Positions 26,895 to 35,856 are shown, counted from the first letter of the stretch. The stretch: DNA of 64,000 nt from an uncultured bacterium (GCA_949283655.1 CASDTH010000032.1:1-64000); one strand, 5' to 3'. The notes: generated by a model not told the origin, from the sequence alone. Translations and numbers: made by a program.

Positions 26895-27524
26895 ATGCCA
26901 AAAGGCTCAGAAGAACTGACAAATGCCAGGAAAGAAGAAATCATCAACGCCTGTGCCGCCCTCTATGAAACAATGGGGTTTAAGGATATCACCATTCGGG
27001 ATATTGCGGCCAAAACCTCCTTTACCCGCACCTCCATCTATAACTATTTCCAGACGAAGGAGGAGATCTTCCTTGCGCTGCTGCAAAGAGAATATGAGGC
27101 GTGGATTGCGGATTTAAAATCGATTCCACAAAAGGACGCCGCCCGTTCCGCCGCAGAGCTCGCAGATGCGCTTGCCCACACGCTGGAAAAGCGCGGCTGC
27201 ATGCTTAAACTGCTCTCCATGAACCTCTATGATATGGAGGGCAACAGCCGTATCGAAAACCTTGTGGCGTTTAAAAGCGTTTATGCGTGCGCCATGCGGG
27301 CGATCACCCATTGTTTGGAAGCCTTTTTCCCCCGCATGACAGCAGGCGATATTCAGGGCTTTCTCTATGCCTTTTTCCCGTTTTTATTCGGGATTTATCC
27401 TTACACAACCGCAACGAAAAAACAGCAGAAAGCCATGGAGCTTGCCCATGTGGAGTACGCCCGCTATTCCATCTATGAGATTACAAAGGCTTTTGTCACA
27501 AAGCAGCTGCAGGCCTTTCAGTGA
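26895..27524 (+). CDS. TetR/AcrR-family regulator
   Basis: The 209-residue protein has a TetR helix-turn-helix at residues 12-60 (ITIRDIAAKTSFTRTSIYNYFQTKEEIF) and a helical ligand-binding C-terminal domain. It lies inside the flavodoxin cluster, 23 bases after the flavodoxin gene. The two palindromes at the cluster promoter fit TetR dimer sites, so it likely represses its own operon. The inducer is unknown; a quinone, flavin or electrophile would fit the context. Confidence 0.92.
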   Translation: MPKGSEELTNARKEEIINACAALYETMGFKDITIRDIAAKTSFTRTSIYNYFQTKEEIFLALLQREYEAWIADLKSIPQKDAARSAAELADALAHTLEKRGCMLKLLSMNLYDMEGNSRIENLVAFKSVYACAMRAITHCLEAFFPRMTAGDIQGFLYAFFPFLFGIYPYTTATKKQQKAMELAHVEYARYSIYEITKAFVTKQLQAFQ

Positions 27525-27560
27525 CAGAGCCAATTACAAAATGGAAGGGAAGGAAACGCG

Positions 27561-28223
27561 ATGCAAAAAGCAAAAAGAATCCTTGGTTTGTTTCTGACTG
27601 TCTGCCTGGTGTTCGCTTTATCCGCCTGCGGAGAGGGCGGTATCCCGGCAGAGGGGAACACAAACGGGCTGCAGACTCCCAGCGCGGCAGAAACGAATCC
27701 CCCGGCCGGCAGCCAGACGGTAGAACAAAACCAGCCATCACCGGCAAACACCGGCGCTCTGGTCGCCTATTTTTCCGCAACCGGCAACACAAAAGCGGTG
27801 GCGGAGCAGCTGGCGAATATCACCGGCGCAGAGCTCTATGAAATCCTCCCGGCCGACCCATACACCTCAGAGGATTTGGACTATGGCAACGAGCAGAGCC
27901 GCACCTCGCTAGAAATGGATAACCCGGATGCCCGCCCTCAAATCGGCAGTGAACCGATTGCGATTGAGCAATATTCTACCCTGTATCTCGGTTATCCCAT
28001 CTGGCACGGGCAGGCACCCCGCATCATGAGCACTTTTGTGGAAAGCTATGATTTTGACGGGATCACAGTGATCCCCTTCTGCACCTCCGGCGGCAGCGGC
28101 ATTGGGGCCAGCGGAGAGCAGCTGGCCGCGCTGGCCGGGAGCGGCACATGGCTTGCCGGCGAGCGATTCAGTGGCAGCGCCTCAGCCTCCGATTTGCAGG
28201 CGTGGCTCAACGCAATGCAATAA
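27561..28223 (+). CDS. Flavodoxin lipoprotein
   Basis: The 220-residue protein starts with a lipoprotein signal peptide and lipobox LSAC (Cys23), a Pro/Thr/Gln-rich linker (24-65), then a flavodoxin domain with the FMN loop FSATGNT (71-77) and FCTSGGSGIG. It should be lipid-anchored on the outer face of the membrane. Its flavodoxin domain is close to the cytosolic one upstream (shared SR.SLEM and ESYDF..TVIPF). An exported flavodoxin suggests electron transfer or flavin reduction outside the cell. It starts 36 bases after the TetR gene. Confidence 0.88.
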   Translation: MQKAKRILGLFLTVCLVFALSACGEGGIPAEGNTNGLQTPSAAETNPPAGSQTVEQNQPSPANTGALVAYFSATGNTKAVAEQLANITGAELYEILPADPYTSEDLDYGNEQSRTSLEMDNPDARPQIGSEPIAIEQYSTLYLGYPIWHGQAPRIMSTFVESYDFDGITVIPFCTSGGSGIGASGEQLAALAGSGTWLAGERFSGSASASDLQAWLNAMQ

Positions 28224-28288
28224 GCGGCAAAGCATAAAAAATAAGCATCCCTGCACATGGATGCCATCCTGAGAAGGGAGAGATCCTT

Positions 28289-28831
28289 TTGAAAATCGCC
28301 GTTTTAAAGGGCAGCCCAAACAAGCATGGCTCCTCCAACCTGCTGGCAGAACACTTCATCCGAGGTGCGCAGGAGGCTGGCCATGCAGTGGAGATTATTG
28401 ATGCGGCCCACGCAAATCTTCACCCCTGCACCGGCTGCATCCACTGCGGTTATGAAGGCCCCTGCATTCAAAAGGATGATATGGAGCGCTTTCGGCAGCA
28501 GATTCTTCATGCGGATATGCTGGTGTTTGTGACGCCGCTGTATTATTACGGTATGTCCGCTCAGTTAAAAATTCTGGTTGACCGGTTCTGCGCCATCAAC
28601 AGCAGCATCAACCGCAAGCATATGAAATCCGCCCTGCTCGCTACCGCGTGGAATGCTGACAGTTGGACCTTTGACGCATTGGAGAGCCACTATCAAACAC
28701 TGGTGCGGTATCTAAATTTAGACGATCAGGGCATGGTGCTGGGCTATGGGTGCGGCACGCCCTCCATGACGCAGAGCAGCCGGTATCCAGAGGAGGCCTA
28801 TCAACTTGGGCGCAATTTGAAGCAAGCTTAA
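28289..28831 (+). CDS. NAD(P)H-dependent FMN reductase-like protein
   Basis: The 180-residue protein has the NADPH-dependent FMN reductase/flavodoxin-like fold. The FMN loop is GSPNKHGSSN (8-17), followed by the Cys-rich CTGCIHCGYEGPCIQKDDM and TPLYYYGMSAQLKILVDR, a pattern common in clostridial iron-sulfur flavoproteins. It starts with TTG, with GGGAG eight bases upstream. It ends the flavodoxin cluster and may reduce its flavodoxins or quinone-like compounds. Confidence 0.85.
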   Translation: MKIAVLKGSPNKHGSSNLLAEHFIRGAQEAGHAVEIIDAAHANLHPCTGCIHCGYEGPCIQKDDMERFRQQILHADMLVFVTPLYYYGMSAQLKILVDRFCAINSSINRKHMKSALLATAWNADSWTFDALESHYQTLVRYLNLDDQGMVLGYGCGTPSMTQSSRYPEEAYQLGRNLKQA

Positions 28832-28963
28832 AAACAACCCCGTGGCCAAACGAACCTGTTTGCGCCATTTAACCCGAAACAGATCCAGATTGCTATCGTG
28901 GAGAATCGTGCTCCATCTCCACCGTGTCCACCCGTATACCGGTAAAACAACCTCATCACTAAG

Positions 28964-28998
28964 AAGGGCGGATGCTGCCAGCATCCACCCTCCTTTTT
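28964..28998 (+). terminator. Terminator of flavodoxin cluster
   Basis: GGG.GGATGCT and AGCATCC.CCC pair around a 3-base loop and are followed by five T residues. It overlaps the end of the convergent rlmD gene. Confidence 0.85.
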
Positions 28999-30382
28999 AT
29001 TCTGCTTCTTCACAGTTTTGCCTCGCCGATAGGATGCATACCGTCTCCACGTGACCAGTACGAGGAAAAAGGTCTACAGGCGTTGCTTCCCGGGCGAGGT
29101 AGCCCATCTCTGCAAACCGCTTTAAATCCCGCGCGAGCGTTGCCGGATCGCAGGAGACATAGACCACCCGGGCGGGCGCCATCTCTGCAATCGCCCCAAT
29201 CAGCTGCGCATCACACCCCTTGCGCGGCGGATCAATCACAATCACATCTGGGCGGATGCCCTCTTCTGCCAGCCGCTGGGCTGCCATTGCAGCATCCCCA
29301 CAGAGAAAGCGTGCATTGCGCACACCGTTCAGCGCAGCGTTGCGCTTGGCGTCCTCCACCGCCTCCGGCACAACCTCCACGCCGATCACCTGCCGCGCCC
29401 TACCTGCCATTGTCAGGCCGATTGTCCCAGCGCCGCAATAGAGATCGAGTAACGTTTCCTCCCCTGTCAGCGCGGCATATTCCGCCGCTTTCCGGTAGAG
29501 GCGCTCCGCCTGTGCACGGTTCACCTGGTAAAAGGAGAGAGGCGAAATGAAAAAACGCATCCCGCAAAGCTCATCAACAATTCCATCCGCCCCCCAGAGT
29601 GTTTTGCAGGTTGGGCCCAGCACCACGTTCGTCCGCGCCGTATTGCTGTTGAGCATCAGGCTAGCAAGGCCCGGCACCTCCCGCAGGAGTTCCCTCAAAA
29701 GCAGCTCCTGCGCCGGGAGCGCATCGCCGTTTACCACCGCACAGGCCATCACCTCGCCTGTTGCCTCCGCCTTGCGCAGATAGATGTGCCGCAGCAGCCC
29801 CAGCCCAGTCTCTTCATGGTAAATCGATACGTGGCTCTCCGTGATCCAATGGGCGAACGCCCGCAACGCCCCTGTAAACTCCGGCGGCTGAAGGCGGCAG
29901 GCGCGGCAATCCACAATCCGGTGGCTGCGCGGCGCAAAAAAGCCGATTTTTAACTCCTGCGCAGTGCCGCCTCCTACGGGATACTGCGCCTTGTTGCGGT
30001 AGCCCTCCGTCCGCTCCGCCGCGAGAATCGGACGAGGCATAATGGCAAGCCCTCCAATGCGGGCAAAGGCATCCGCCACCAGCCGCTCCTTGAGGCGGCA
30101 CTCCGCTTCATAGGAGATATGCCGCCAGGCGCAGCCCCCGCACTGCTGAAAGGCCGGGCAATCCGGCTGGATGCGTTCAGGGGATGGCACAGCGATCTGG
30201 TGAATGCGCGCCACGGCATACTTCTTTTTCACTTTGATGATGTGTGCGATGATCCGGTCCCCCACCGCTGCGTTGGCCACAAATACCGCCAGGCCCTCAT
30301 ATCGTCCGACGCCGCTTCCCTCCGCCGTCACGCTGGTAATCTCCAGAGGAATCCGGTCGTTTTTGTTTAACTGCTTCTGCAT
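28997..30382 (-). CDS. rlmD: 23S rRNA (uracil-5-)-methyltransferase, RlmD/RumA family
   Basis: The 461-residue protein has an N-terminal TRAM domain (residues 8-65), a [4Fe-4S] motif formed by CPAFQQCGGC and the later DCRAC, and a SAM methyltransferase domain with DLYCGAGTIGL, VIDPPRKG and the catalytic Cys of YVSCDPATLARD. It makes 5-methyluridine in 23S rRNA; in Bacillota one such enzyme may modify both U747 and U1939. The ATG has AGGAG six bases upstream. Confidence 0.9.
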   Translation of the reverse strand: MQKQLNKNDRIPLEITSVTAEGSGVGRYEGLAVFVANAAVGDRIIAHIIKVKKKYAVARIHQIAVPSPERIQPDCPAFQQCGGCAWRHISYEAECRLKERLVADAFARIGGLAIMPRPILAAERTEGYRNKAQYPVGGGTAQELKIGFFAPRSHRIVDCRACRLQPPEFTGALRAFAHWITESHVSIYHEETGLGLLRHIYLRKAEATGEVMACAVVNGDALPAQELLLRELLREVPGLASLMLNSNTARTNVVLGPTCKTLWGADGIVDELCGMRFFISPLSFYQVNRAQAERLYRKAAEYAALTGEETLLDLYCGAGTIGLTMAGRARQVIGVEVVPEAVEDAKRNAALNGVRNARFLCGDAAMAAQRLAEEGIRPDVIVIDPPRKGCDAQLIGAIAEMAPARVVYVSCDPATLARDLKRFAEMGYLAREATPVDLFPRTGHVETVCILSARQNCEEAE

Positions 30383-30440
30383 ACCATTCTCCTGTTCCCC
30401 ACCGAAATCCCCGGCAGAGCTCTTTGTTTCTCCACTTCAC

Positions 30441-30469
30441 AGTATAGCACGCGGGCGCTTTAGCCGCAA
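30441..30469 (-). promoter_or_regulatory. rlmD promoter
   Basis: TTGCGG (30464-30469) and TATACT (30441-30446) are 17 bases apart on the minus strand, with an extended TGC before the -10. Confidence 0.68.
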
Positions 30470-30517
30470 CGCCGGAGGCCGGCAAGCTTTTGGCCGCAAG
30501 TTTTACCAATTGCCCAA

Positions 30518-30546
30518 TTGCGCATATCTCGCAGTTATGCTATCAT
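30518..30546 (+). promoter_or_regulatory. ddl operon promoter
   Basis: TTGCGC (30518-30523) and TATCAT (30541-30546) are 17 bases apart, about 100 bases before ddl. Confidence 0.65.
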
Positions 30547-30648
30547 ATAAAAGCTTTAAAGCATTGATTTGCGTGGGGCGCCGCTTTGGCCCTCTGCGCA
30601 CGGATGCAACCCTGATTTTATGCTTTGGCGCGGAAGGAGCTTATAATT

Positions 30649-31722
30649 ATGAAAAGGGTTCTCGTCCTTTTCGGCGGTGTATCAAGCGAGCATGAGGTCT
30701 CTCTCCTCTCTGCACGCGGCATCATTCAAAATATCCCGCGGGATCGCTATGAGGTGCTGACGCTCGGCATCACCAAGCAGGGGGAATGGCTGCTCTATGA
30801 GGGCGATCCAGAGCAGCTGCCGGGCGATGGGTGGCTTGCCTCCGGCAAGCGGACACCCGCCGTACTCTCTCCGGATGCCTCCCACCACGGTCTGCTGGTC
30901 TTTGAAGGGGAAAGAACGCGTATTGAGCGGGTGGATGTTGTGTTCCCCGTGCTGCACGGCAAAAACGGGGAGGACGGCACGATGCAGGGCCTACTCCAGC
31001 TCGCGCAGCTTCCTTTCGTCGGCTGCGGCTGCGCCTCCTGCGCCGTCACAATGGATAAGGCGCTCACCAACGCATTGGCCGATGTAGCGGGCATTCCACA
31101 GGCAAAATGGCTGCCGGTCACCCGCCGGGCGTATGAAAAGGACGGCGCCGCACAGAGGAAGCTTGCTATTGATTCGCTTGGGTTCCCGATCTTCGTAAAG
31201 CCTGCTAACGCGGGCTCCTCCGTCGGTGTGGGGAAGGCCTGTGATGAAGCGGCGCTGGATGCTGCGATTCAAAACGCCTTTCAGCACGATGAAAAGCTGG
31301 TGCTAGAGGAAGGCATTGAGGGCATGGAGGTAGAGTGCGCAGTGCTCGGCAACGAAACGCCTCAAGCCTCCACAGTGGGCGAGATCGTGCCTTGCAATAC
31401 GTTCTATGACTATGAGGCCAAATACATCGCGAACGACAGTGAGCTGCACATCCCTGCCCGCCTGCCGGCGGAGCAGATTGACGCCGTGCGCGCGGCGGCT
31501 TGCCGTGTGTTTCAGGTGATGGGCTGCTCCGGCCTTGCGCGCATTGATTTCTTTGTGCGCAAAAAAGATGGAGCCGTGCTGCTAAACGAGCCAAATACCA
31601 TCCCTGGCTTCACCCCCATCAGCATGTACCCAAAGCTTTGGGCGCACAGCGGCCTCCCGTATGGGGAGCTGCTGGACTGTCTGATCCGTCTGGCGCTTGA
31701 AAAGTGGGAGCAGGAGGGCTAA
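30649..31722 (+). CDS. ddl: D-alanine--D-alanine ligase
   Basis: The 357-residue ATP-grasp enzyme joins two D-alanines for peptidoglycan. It shows FGGVSSEHEVS at the N-terminus, HGKNGEDGTMQG, KPANAGSSVGV and NEPNTIPGFT. The omega loop reads FYDYEAKYI, the tyrosine/lysine form of normal D-Ala-D-Ala ligases, not the VanA/B form that makes D-Ala-D-Lac. The ATG with GGAAGGAG upstream was chosen over an in-frame start eight codons earlier. Confidence 0.95.
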   Translation: MKRVLVLFGGVSSEHEVSLLSARGIIQNIPRDRYEVLTLGITKQGEWLLYEGDPEQLPGDGWLASGKRTPAVLSPDASHHGLLVFEGERTRIERVDVVFPVLHGKNGEDGTMQGLLQLAQLPFVGCGCASCAVTMDKALTNALADVAGIPQAKWLPVTRRAYEKDGAAQRKLAIDSLGFPIFVKPANAGSSVGVGKACDEAALDAAIQNAFQHDEKLVLEEGIEGMEVECAVLGNETPQASTVGEIVPCNTFYDYEAKYIANDSELHIPARLPAEQIDAVRAAACRVFQVMGCSGLARIDFFVRKKDGAVLLNEPNTIPGFTPISMYPKLWAHSGLPYGELLDCLIRLALEKWEQEG

Positions 31723-31758
31723 AAGCAGCCAACTCCCCAGAAAGGATGCTAATCAGCT

Positions 31759-32199
31759 TTGAAAAAAGACGTTATCATTGAAATTGCAGATACACACGAA
31801 TCAGATGGCGAGCTGCAAAAGATGTCCATGACCACCGTCGGCTCCTTACAGGGCACACCGGAGGATTATTCCCTTATCTACACCGATCAGGATGGCGAGT
31901 TGGCAGGCTGCGTCACCACGCTCCACGTAGAAAACGGCCGCTGTGTGACCATGACGCGCACCGGCAATTACCGCTCTGAGCTGGTGATGGAGCTGGGCCG
32001 CCGCCACAACTGCCACTATGCAACGCCCTATGGGGAGTTGATGATCGGCGTGTGCACGCAAAAGGTAGATTCCGCAATGGGGGAAAACGGCGGGCGGCTG
32101 GAGTTTCACTACACACTGGATTTCAACGCCGGGCTTGCCGCGCGCAATGAGCTGGTCATTACTGTGAAGGAGGCAAATGCGGGATGTCAAAACTCGTAA
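31759..32199 (+). CDS. DUF1934 (YwiB-like) beta-barrel protein
   Basis: The 146-residue protein matches DUF1934, a small calycin-like beta-barrel family usually found directly before argS in Bacillota, as here. The role is unknown. It starts with TTG, with AAAGGATG upstream. Its last 16 bases overlap the argS start, which suggests translational coupling. Confidence 0.85.
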   Translation: MKKDVIIEIADTHESDGELQKMSMTTVGSLQGTPEDYSLIYTDQDGELAGCVTTLHVENGRCVTMTRTGNYRSELVMELGRRHNCHYATPYGELMIGVCTQKVDSAMGENGGRLEFHYTLDFNAGLAARNELVITVKEANAGCQNS

Positions 32200-33878
32200 A
32201 AGAAACAGAAGCCGCCCTGCGGCAGGCGATATTGGATGCAATGGGCCGCGCGGTCTCCGAGGGGGCGCTCCCCCCAGAGCCTGCCCCGGCATTTACTGTG
32301 GAGATCCCCGCCGACCGTGCCAACGGGGATTACGCCTCCAATGTGGCGATGATCTGCGCTAGAGCCTTTCACATGGCGCCGCGTAAAATTGCGGAAGCAA
32401 TCGCATCACATATGGAGCTTGGCAGCACTTTTTTTGACCGTTGTGAGGTGGCCGGCCCCGGTTTTTTAAACTTCTTTCTAAACAGCCAGTATTATGCCGC
32501 AATCCTTGCGGATATCCGCGCCTGCGGGAGCGATTATGGCCGTTCTCATTACGGTGCGGGCAAGCGTGTGATGGTAGAATATGTATCCGCTAATCCAACG
32601 GGACCGATGCACATGGGCAATGCCCGCGGCGGCGCACTGGGGGATTGCCTGGCATCCGTGCTTGACTATGCCGGCTACGAGGTTTGCCGGGAATTCTACG
32701 TGAACGATGCAGGCAATCAGATTGAGAAATTTGCACTCTCTCTAGAGGTGCGCTATTTGCAGCATTATTTCGGGGAGGATGCCGTCGCGCTGCCGGAGGA
32801 CAGCTACCATGGCGACGATATTCGCCTGCGCGCAGAAGAGTTTGCGGCGGTTTATGGCGACCAGTTTCTCCATGCGGATGAGGCCGCGCGCAGAAAAGCG
32901 CTGGTGGAGTTTGCTCTGCCAAAAAATATTGCCAGCATGCAGGAGACACTCGCCAAATACCGCATCCACTATGATAACTGGTTTTATGAAAGCACTGTTC
33001 ATCAGGATGGCGAATTAGAGGAGACGATTGAGCTCTTCAAGCAGGCTGGCCTGACCTATGAACAAGGCGGCGCGCTCTGGTACAAGGCCACCCAGCGCGG
33101 TGCGGAAAAAGACGAAGTGCTCGTGCGCGCCAATGGCAACCCCACCTATTTTGCGGCCGACGTAGCTTACCACCGCAATAAACTGGTCAAGCGCGGCTAC
33201 GACAAGGCCATCGACATCTGGGGCGCCGATCACCATGGCCACGTGGCCCGTATGAAGGGCGCGCTGGAGGCGGTTGGGATCGATTCCTCCCGGCTGGATG
33301 TGATCCTCATGCAGCTGGTCCGATTGGTCAGCGGCGGTGAGGTAGTGCGCATGTCCAAGCGCACAGGCAAGGCGATCACACTGACTGATCTGCTTGATGA
33401 TATCCCGGTGGATGCGGCACGCTTTCTCTTTAACCTGCGCGAACCGGGCTCCCAGATGGAGTTTGACCTCGACCTCGCCGTGGAGCAGAGCGCGCAGAAC
33501 CCGGTTTATTACTGCCAATATGCACATGCCCGCATTTGCAGCATTCTGAAAAAGCTTGCGAGTGAAGGCGTTGCCGTGCGTGACTGCACCGAAGAGGAGC
33601 TTTGCCTGCTCACTGCGCCGGAGGAGCGGGCGTTGATCCGACATCTCGCCGCATTAACAGATGAGATCATCCTCGCCGCCCGCAACTACGACCCAGCGCG
33701 GATTACCCGTTATGTGATGGAGCTTGCCACGCTATTCCACAAGTTTTACAACGCCTGCCGTGTCCGCGTGGAGGAGGAAGCACTCATGCAAGCGCGCATC
33801 TACCTGTGCATCTGCGTGCGGGACACCATCCGCAATGTTTTGGCACTGTTGAAGATTGAAGCACCAGAGGCGATGTAA
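32184..33878 (+). CDS. argS: Arginyl-tRNA synthetase
   Basis: The 564-residue class I synthetase charges tRNA-Arg. It has the N-terminal tRNA-binding domain, the HIGH-type signature in SANPTGPMHMGNARG (near 136), the KMSKS-type RMSKRTGKAITL, and the C-terminal DALR anticodon-binding domain. The ATG overlaps the DUF1934 gene and has AAGGAGG ten bases upstream. A terminator-like hairpin follows. Confidence 0.96.
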   Translation: MSKLVKETEAALRQAILDAMGRAVSEGALPPEPAPAFTVEIPADRANGDYASNVAMICARAFHMAPRKIAEAIASHMELGSTFFDRCEVAGPGFLNFFLNSQYYAAILADIRACGSDYGRSHYGAGKRVMVEYVSANPTGPMHMGNARGGALGDCLASVLDYAGYEVCREFYVNDAGNQIEKFALSLEVRYLQHYFGEDAVALPEDSYHGDDIRLRAEEFAAVYGDQFLHADEAARRKALVEFALPKNIASMQETLAKYRIHYDNWFYESTVHQDGELEETIELFKQAGLTYEQGGALWYKATQRGAEKDEVLVRANGNPTYFAADVAYHRNKLVKRGYDKAIDIWGADHHGHVARMKGALEAVGIDSSRLDVILMQLVRLVSGGEVVRMSKRTGKAITLTDLLDDIPVDAARFLFNLREPGSQMEFDLDLAVEQSAQNPVYYCQYAHARICSILKKLASEGVAVRDCTEEELCLLTAPEERALIRHLAALTDEIILAARNYDPARITRYVMELATLFHKFYNACRVRVEEEALMQARIYLCICVRDTIRNVLALLKIEAPEAM

Positions 33879-33909
33879 TCCGATGTAGATGCCGAAGCAT
33901 TTTGATATC

Positions 33910-33961
33910 AGAGGGGAAGCAGAGCCAAGCGATTCGCCTGATTCTGCTTCCTCTTTCTTTT
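33910..33961 (+). terminator. Terminator after argS
   Basis: GAAGCAGA and TCTGCTTC, extended by AGAGG/CCTCT with one bulged base, enclose an 18-base loop and are followed by a T-rich tail. Confidence 0.7.
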
Positions 33962-34058
33962 CCTGTAACGCACAAGGCCATTCACAAGGCCAGCCGAACT
34001 CCTCGGCCTTTTCAAAATCATTTCCGCATCCAGAGCTGGGCGATGAATCGGCTAAGAA

Positions 34059-34160
34059 TTGCATTTTTACAATCATTCTGTATAATGAAGGTGTGCGGAG
34101 GAGTGTGTGGCAATGATTCACACGGCACACCGGGCAGAAACAACATTCGCTTACCGTTGA
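34059..34160 (+). promoter_or_regulatory. Promoter and 15-codon leader ORF before the methyltransferase
   Basis: TTGCAT (34059-34064) and TATAAT (34081-34086) are 16 bases apart. Directly downstream a strong GGAGGAG site (34097-34103) precedes an ATG at 34113 that encodes MIHTAHRAETTFAYR and a stop at 34160. The layout is that of a leader peptide. The 165 bases to the methyltransferase hold a palindromic repeat (34211-34230) and a weak TCTCT/AGAGA hairpin. The rest of 33962-34325 shows no gene. Confidence 0.5.
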
Positions 34161-34210
34161 TGTTGCAGCGAGGATTTCCGGGCAGCTTACGCTGGTGAAT
34201 GAGAGAGCCG

Positions 34211-34230
34211 CTAAACCGCTCCAGCGGTTC
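34211..34230. repeat. Palindromic repeat, copy 1
   Basis: CTAAACCGCTCCAGCGGTTC contains the inverted repeat ACCGCT/AGCGGT. A near-identical element with one inserted base and GG in place of CC lies at 62248-62268. Confidence 0.55.
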
Positions 34231-34325
34231 ATGAGAAAGAGGATGCAGCAGGCAGGAAAGAAAAGTGATTGATGGGTCTCTTTGTGTTACAGAGAGAAAA
34301 ACGGGGATGAAAGAAGGGCATCAGC

Positions 34326-35138
34326 ATGAGAAAAGACTGGGAAACAGTTCAAGCGTATTACGACGAAAACGCAGGCAAGGAATGGGAGCGGCTTGAGAAC
34401 AATCCATTTGAGTTTTTGTTCACCACTTATATGATGGAGCGGTGGATCAAACCGGGAGACCGGATTTTAGATATCGGGGGCGGCCCTGGGCGGTATAGCA
34501 TTTATTTTGCGCAGAAAGGATGCGATGTGACCTTGGTTGATTTATCGGAAGGGAACATTGCGCTGGCAAAAGAAAAGGCGCAAGAGAAAAACGTTTCTTT
34601 TTCAACCTTTGTAAAAAACTGTCTGGAATTGGAAGAGCTTCATTTGGGGCAGTTTGACCATGTTTTTCTCATGGGCCCTCTTTATCACTTAAAGGAAGAA
34701 GCCGAACAAAAGAAAGCGGTTTTGGCCGCCCTTTCCCATTTGAAACCCGGCGGGAAATTGTATGTATCCTTTATTCTGCTGTTTGCAGGGATTCTTTACA
34801 ATTTACAAAATGCAGGTTGTATTATGGAGGACTTTGGCAATCCGGAAACGAAGGTTGCTTTCGATCAGATTCTTTCTGAAGAGAATTACACTGGTCCGGC
34901 GTTTACCAGCACTTGTTTCTTTCACCAAAACAACATCCTTCCCTTTATGGAGCAGTTCCCGTTAAAGAAGCTATCCCTTTTTGGTCAAGAAGGAATTTTA
35001 AGCCCGAACAGGCTTGATATTTTGACGAGAAGTCAAGAGGAGATTGATAGCTGGATCCAAGTCGGAAAAATGTTTTTAGAGGTGCCGGAGCTCCTTTCTT
35101 ATTCGGAACATGCCATGTATATCGGCGAAAAATTGTGA
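34326..35138 (+). CDS. Class I SAM-dependent methyltransferase
   Basis: The 270-residue protein has the SAM-binding motif ILDIGGGPGRYSIYFA (residues 47-62), motif II VTLVDLSEGNI and the post-motif LMGPLYHL. It belongs to the Methyltransf_11/25 type; the substrate is unknown. The gene is visibly richer in A/T than argS or the thi genes around it, which hints at recent transfer. It stands alone with its own promoter, a possible leader peptide and its own terminator. Confidence 0.88.
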   Translation: MRKDWETVQAYYDENAGKEWERLENNPFEFLFTTYMMERWIKPGDRILDIGGGPGRYSIYFAQKGCDVTLVDLSEGNIALAKEKAQEKNVSFSTFVKNCLELEELHLGQFDHVFLMGPLYHLKEEAEQKKAVLAALSHLKPGGKLYVSFILLFAGILYNLQNAGCIMEDFGNPETKVAFDQILSEENYTGPAFTSTCFFHQNNILPFMEQFPLKKLSLFGQEGILSPNRLDILTRSQEEIDSWIQVGKMFLEVPELLSYSEHAMYIGEKL

Positions 35139-35171
35139 AATACGTTTCCGGATTTTCTTCACATAAAAAAA

Positions 35172-35208
35172 GCGGTACGCCACCTCCTACGGGGCGCACC
35201 GTCTTTTT
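35172..35208 (+). terminator. Terminator after methyltransferase
   Basis: CGGT.CGCC pairs with GGCG.ACCG around a short loop, with five T residues on the right and an A-run on the left. Confidence 0.7.
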
Positions 35209-35334
35209 GTTCTCAAGCCCTCCAGCTGTGCCGGTTGGGCAAAAGCCAGCATGGGATGGTACGGTATCTTTATTGCCAGCAGCAACACGCCGTTTTAGCA
35301 TTCAGGTAGCATCCTGTTTTTATTGTTTTCACAT

Positions 35335-35374
35335 AACAAACGGGCAGGCAAAATCATCCGCCTGCCCGTTTGTT
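35335..35374 (-). terminator. Terminator after cspA
   Basis: A perfect 15-bp stem AACAAACGGGCAGGC/GCCTGCCCGTTTGTT with a 10-base loop lies 30 bases beyond the cspA stop. Its arms supply T-rich ends on both strands. Confidence 0.9.
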
Positions 35375-35403
35375 GCTTTGTTGGCCTGTTTTCGCCTGGC
35401 CGC

Positions 35404-35619
35404 TTAGCCTACGATCTGCACGTTGGCCGCGCGGAGCTTGCCGCTATCCTTGGGATCGGGCTCTGTGTCGAATGTAACCTTCTGGCCTTCAGAAAGCGTC
35501 TTGTATCCATCTACCTGAATGGCGGAGAAATGCACAAACACATCCTCGCCGCCGTCATCGTTGGAGATAAATCCATAGCCCTTTTCCGCGTTGAACCATT
35601 TTACCGTACCGTTGTTCAT
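35404..35619 (-). CDS. Cold-shock protein, CspA family
   Basis: The 71-residue OB-fold RNA chaperone has RNP1 (KGYGFIS) and RNP2 (VFVHFSAI). It binds single-stranded RNA and DNA. The ATG has AGGAGG ten bases upstream. The mRNA has a predicted leader of about 115 bases, a length typical of thermosensitive csp leaders. Which csp paralogue it is cannot be told. Confidence 0.95.
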   Translation of the reverse strand: MNNGTVKWFNAEKGYGFISNDDGGEDVFVHFSAIQVDGYKTLSEGQKVTFDTEPDPKDSGKLRAANVQIVG

Positions 35620-35741
35620 AAAACCAGCACCTCCTAAGCATTCTCATATTCTGCCCGCACAAAAAAACACACCTTTGTAAACCATCAAACGAGCAATGAC
35701 TTACAAAAATGTGAGTACAAAGCGTATCAGAATACTTTTTA

Positions 35742-35770
35742 ACTATAACGCAATTACGTGGGGAAGTCAA
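35742..35770 (-). promoter_or_regulatory. cspA promoter with long leader
   Basis: TTGACT (35765-35770) and TATAGT (35742-35747) are 17 bases apart. The start site should fall near 35735, leaving a leader of about 115 bases before the coding region. Confidence 0.8.
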
Positions 35771-35800
35771 GCATAATTTTAATCTTTCCCCACCGTATGC

Positions 35801-35835
35801 AAAAAAGGGGACGCACAGCACTGTGCATCCCCTTT
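35801..35835 (-). terminator. Terminator of rpsF-ssb-rpsR operon
   Basis: On the minus strand AAAGGGGATGCACAG and CTGTGCGTCCCCTTT form a 15-base stem with one mismatch, followed by six T residues. Confidence 0.93.
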
Positions 35836-35856
35836 GACATCGTCCCCTTACGCCAA

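Noticed and set aside
30649..31722. Vancomycin-resistance type D-Ala-D-Lac ligase
   Set aside because: The omega loop has the tyrosine/lysine form of normal Ddl, and no vanH or vanX lies nearby.
33732..34232. Minus-strand ORF after argS
   Set aside because: It overlaps the argS end, its terminator and the next promoter, and has no domain or ribosome binding site.
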